From Bacteroides sp. CAG:770 (lineage in GTDB: Bacteria; Bacteroidota; Bacteroidia; Bacteroidales; UBA932), in assembly GCA_000435075.1 (NCBI GenBank), contig FR890587.1:1-10258 (forward strand): 10,258 nt of DNA, given 5' to 3'. Position numbers and translations under genes: made by a program. Position 1 is the stretch's first letter. Every line of letters begins with the position of its first letter. This document shows, in pieces, positions 7,469 to 10,258 of the stretch. The notes under the pieces are model-generated. The model was not told the origin of the DNA, ran no database searches, and saw nothing but the letters and a program-made list of their open reading frames with translations.

Positions 7469-10185
7469 GACTGCAATTCCTCAATATCTACGACCGTGCG
7501 AGGCGCAAAACCGTCGCTGCGCACATATTTGTCAATGCTGCGGAGCAACTGCCGTGCGGCAGGTCTCTTGTCAATGTCCTTTTCAGCGTCCATCGCCAGG
7601 ACCAGCAGTTTTCCTCCACAGACAGAAGCCTCGAACCCGATGCCGAGTTTCCTGTTGCTGTCGAAGCTGTCAATCACCTGGATGAACGGAACTATTCCTG
7701 ACGGGAAGTCCTGAAGTTCCATGACTTTGGCATATTCCAGGATGTCCCACCACTGCCAGTCAGTATGGTACGACGTAGGAAAATCTGCAAACATGCCCAT
7801 GTCATCGTGCATGAGACAGCCCATCGTCATAGGAGGCCATGCAAACATGATCGGATTCCAGAAATGGTTATGGAACACCGACTTGCGGCCTTTGGTTTTC
7901 GACGGTTCAGGCATCCACACCACTTTTCCTCCCGCAGAAAGCCGGGCTTGAGCGGTACTGTCCAAATCCTTGGTGTACAAGACATTGTCATCAGACGAAG
8001 GCATCGCGGCACGGGGATACACCCAGATTTTCCAGCTATTTGTCAATGTTTTTCCGGCATTGACCGTCAATGTCAGCTCGCGCGCAGCGGAGACATTGAG
8101 CCGCGTCAGCGGAATCTCGATCTTGCCGGCAGCGGACACCTCGTATGAAGGAAAATCATGCTTGCCGGCATTGCCGTGGGCCAGGATTGTTCCGTCCTCG
8201 TCTGAAACAGTCCACTTCACATCGGCTTTCCTGAACGGGCGGTCGCTGTAATTGTAGACCTCAACACGCGCGCTGAACACTTCATCATTGAAACAAGTGC
8301 TCTTTTCATATCTCAGGAGCACCACGGACGGTGCGCAGAAGGACCGCCATTGTTCAGGGGAAACCAGCCCCTTGGAATCCCAGAACGGATCCAGAATTCC
8401 TACCGGCGCATAGCCCTGTCCCGTAAAATCATTCAATGACAGCAGCTGGAATCCCGCCGACAGCGAAGAACGGAGCAATGCTTCCATCACAGCCTTGTAT
8501 TCCAATACGGTCAATGCTCCCGAGGCCCGGAAAAAGTCCTTGGCCTGCCCCAGCATACCGTTGTCTTTCAGCATATTGCGCCACAGTTCCAGATTGCGTG
8601 CACGAACCGGCCCGTCGAATTTCGGAATCTCGTCGAAATCAGGATACATGCATCTCTGGCCTGATTCATGGGAGATTACGGGGACGTCCACATCCGATGC
8701 CACGTTCACGTCCCAATCGGTTCCCGGGCGTCCTTCATAAACCTTGGCAGCCCCTTTGGGAGTATCTTGTGAGATGTAATATTGATCCGACGGAATCCTG
8801 GTCCTCGCCGTAGAACCGCTGTACAGATGCCTGGAATCAAGTTTTTCCGCAGTGGAGGTCAATTCCTCGATGAAATCGAAATTGCCCTGGATCTCATTGC
8901 CGTTGCAGTAGAGCAGGAACGACGGATGATTTCCGTATTCTTTCAGGATGGCCCTGATTTCCCTCCTGAAGAAGTCATAACGCCTCTCATCAGGCAACGC
9001 ATCCTTTCCCCACATCGGCATTTCTATCTCAAGATATACGCCCGCCTTGTCGGCCGCACGGAAGGCTGCATCCGGAGGGCACCATGAATGGAAACGCATG
9101 TGGTTCATGCCATAAGACTTGACTATACCCATTATCCTTTCCCAAGGAGCATCTTCGACAGGAGCATGGCCGATTTTCGGGAACACGGCATTTTCGACGG
9201 TTCCGCGCAGATGGACACGATGGCCGTTGACCATTATATGATGGGCATCTCTTCCGACGGAACGCATGCCGAAGGTGGTTTTCACGACATGTGCCGATGA
9301 GGAATCATTGACCGGACACAGAGTACATTCCACAGTGTAAAGATCAGGATGGAACTCATCCCACAGGAATACCTTTTCCCCGTCAGGAGCAAGGGCAATT
9401 TCCTTCTCCGCTACCAAAAGGGAGTCGGAGACATGCAAAGGCAGACTGCTCGTGACAACCCGTCCGTCAGGACATGTGACACGGAACCGGGCCACAGCTT
9501 CGCATGGCTTTCCGGTCATGCAGGACACCGCCAACCTCGCATTGACACTGCCGGACTGCAATTGCGGATACAACTGAAGGTCCTCAATGCCAAGCGGTTC
9601 CAAAGCCATGAGCTTTATCTCGCCGAGGATTCCGTTCCAGTTTATTTGTGTAAACTCGGTGTGGGCGTGATCCCATTTGTGGGTGTCATATTGGAATCTG
9701 TTGTCGATGCAGATGGTGATACGATGCGTCTTTCCCGGCGTCAAGAACGGCGTCAGGTCATGCCTGTGAGGTACGCTTATGTAATCGCAACGGCTGACTT
9801 CCTTGGTATCGACCCACACCGAGCTGAGCCAATGGGTGCGTTCCAGATACAGCACGATACGTTTTCCGGCCCATGACGCAGGAATTTCGATATCACGCTG
9901 ATACCATGCCGGAGCCATATATTCATACAGACGGGTGAGCCTGTCCACATAAGAATATGGATTCTCATAACCTATCTTGTAATCATCGGTAATGCCGGGA
10001 AGAGTGATGACAGACTGAAGCTTGTGATTGTATCGCGGAGACAGAGAACCCCGGCGGAAATCCATGACATCTGTCTGGAATCTCCACTCTCCGCTCAAAT
10101 CCATCACTTTCTGCGCAGATATGTCATTGGCACACAATGACATAATCCCGGCGACAATCGCGAGGACAGAGTATTTTATGTTCAT
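7456..10185 (-). CDS. Exported glycoside hydrolase family 2 enzyme (beta-galactosidase/beta-glucuronidase superfamily)
   Basis: A 909-residue protein with a signal peptide (residues 1-24, cleavage likely after ISA). A GH2 sugar-binding jelly roll follows (about 25-200; DLSGEWRF, AWYQRDIEIP), then an immunoglobulin-like domain (about 205-305) and a TIM barrel beginning near FGMRSV (M307). GH2 signatures in the barrel are MRFHSW (R364, H366), the acid/base in CNGNE (Glu431, preceded by Asn430) and the candidate nucleophile in SHESG (Glu507). The two glutamates are 76 residues apart, as in E. coli LacZ (461 and 537). After the barrel come a beta-sandwich (about 630-725) and a C-terminal alpha/beta-like module (about 730-890) rich in Trp, His and Met that I do not recognise. 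A retaining exo-acting enzyme on a beta-linked sugar, or an alpha-L-arabinopyranoside, fits the family; the substrate cannot be told. It starts 3 bp after the stop codon of a preceding frame and ends 45 bp before the HTCS gene, so it is likely co-transcribed with both. The ATG is chosen because it gives a complete signal peptide. Confidence 0.93.
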   Translation of the reverse strand: MNIKYSVLAIVAGIMSLCANDISAQKVMDLSGEWRFQTDVMDFRRGSLSPRYNHKLQSVITLPGITDDYKIGYENPYSYVDRLTRLYEYMAPAWYQRDIEIPASWAGKRIVLYLERTHWLSSVWVDTKEVSRCDYISVPHRHDLTPFLTPGKTHRITICIDNRFQYDTHKWDHAHTEFTQINWNGILGEIKLMALEPLGIEDLQLYPQLQSGSVNARLAVSCMTGKPCEAVARFRVTCPDGRVVTSSLPLHVSDSLLVAEKEIALAPDGEKVFLWDEFHPDLYTVECTLCPVNDSSSAHVVKTTFGMRSVGRDAHHIMVNGHRVHLRGTVENAVFPKIGHAPVEDAPWERIMGIVKSYGMNHMRFHSWCPPDAAFRAADKAGVYLEIEMPMWGKDALPDERRYDFFRREIRAILKEYGNHPSFLLYCNGNEIQGNFDFIEELTSTAEKLDSRHLYSGSTARTRIPSDQYYISQDTPKGAAKVYEGRPGTDWDVNVASDVDVPVISHESGQRCMYPDFDEIPKFDGPVRARNLELWRNMLKDNGMLGQAKDFFRASGALTVLEYKAVMEALLRSSLSAGFQLLSLNDFTGQGYAPVGILDPFWDSKGLVSPEQWRSFCAPSVVLLRYEKSTCFNDEVFSARVEVYNYSDRPFRKADVKWTVSDEDGTILAHGNAGKHDFPSYEVSAAGKIEIPLTRLNVSAARELTLTVNAGKTLTNSWKIWVYPRAAMPSSDDNVLYTKDLDSTAQARLSAGGKVVWMPEPSKTKGRKSVFHNHFWNPIMFAWPPMTMGCLMHDDMGMFADFPTSYHTDWQWWDILEYAKVMELQDFPSGIVPFIQVIDSFDSNRKLGIGFEASVCGGKLLVLAMDAEKDIDKRPAARQLLRSIDKYVRSDGFAPRTVVDIEELQSLYE

Positions 10186-10188
10186 TCG

Positions 10189-10257
10189 TTATTTTGCCGA
10201 CGGCGCTGTCTGAAAATCTTTCATTATAGTGACCTTGTACGGATGGCGCACGGCCTC
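10189..10257 (-). CDS. C-terminal end of an upstream gene (partial)
   Basis: On the minus strand one frame stays open from the right window edge for 22 codons and ends at TAA (10191-10189), 3 bp before the GH2 start codon. The other two frames contain stop codons in this stretch. The peptide ends KVTIMKDFQTAPSAK, which is plausible as the tail of a protein. The tight spacing matches the rest of the cluster and suggests that the operon continues upstream. The fragment is too short to identify a family, and an open stretch of this length can occur by chance, so it may instead be leader DNA. Confidence 0.5.
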   Translation of the reverse strand, partial: EAVRHPYKVTIMKDFQTAPSAK

Positions 10258-10258
10258 A

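Noticed and set aside
1950..8520. The octamer-like word GTCAATG recurring many times on the plus strand
   Set aside because: At the occurrences I traced in genes it is the reverse complement of Ile-Asp or Leu-Thr-type codon pairs such as ATT GAC, in different proteins and with no regular spacing; this is codon preference, not a repeat element.
10215..10245. A TATAAT-like word upstream of the GH2 gene on the minus strand
   Set aside because: TATAAT is the E. coli-type -10 box; Bacteroidota primary promoters use TAnnTTTG, which is absent here, and the word lies inside a plausible coding tail of the upstream gene.

Overview
The window comes from a Bacteroidota genome, most likely order Bacteroidales. 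The main evidence is a hybrid two-component system (HTCS) regulator: two periplasmic beta-propellers, a Y_Y_Y domain, one membrane segment, then histidine kinase, receiver and AraC domains in a single 1354-residue chain. This architecture is typical of Bacteroidota polysaccharide utilization loci (PULs). The exported glycoside hydrolases around it, the lack of strong Shine-Dalgarno sequences and the balanced base composition all agree. I cannot name a genus.

All real genes lie on the minus strand and read from high to low coordinates, with almost no space between them. In order of transcription they are: (i) the last 22 codons of an unidentified upstream gene (10257-10189); (ii) an exported family GH2 glycoside hydrolase of 909 residues (10185-7456), starting 3 bp after the upstream stop codon; (iii) the HTCS regulator (7410-3346), after a 45-bp gap that contains a possible weak promoter; (iv) a very large exported protein (3356-1) that overlaps the HTCS gene by 11 bp and runs off the left edge. 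The last one is open for 1118 codons without reaching a stop codon. No stretch longer than 300 bp lacks a gene, and I see no RNA genes, insertion sequences, CRISPR arrays or SusC/SusD genes.

The most unusual item is gene (iv). Behind a signal peptide and a beta-sandwich domain resembling a carbohydrate-binding module, it carries a complete FAD-dependent oxidoreductase domain of the FAD_oxidored type. This is followed in the same frame by a GH36-like (alpha-galactosidase superfamily) beta-sandwich and TIM barrel. An exported flavin oxidoreductase fused to a glycosidase suggests that one polypeptide oxidises and cleaves a sugar, or processes two parts of the same glycan.

Taken together this looks like part of a small glycan-degradation locus. 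The HTCS would sense an oligosaccharide in the periplasm and activate the locus; the GH2 enzyme and the FAD/GH36-like enzyme would act on that glycan outside the cytoplasm. The substrate cannot be read from the sequence. A galactose- or uronic-acid-containing plant or host glycan is only a guess from the enzyme families.
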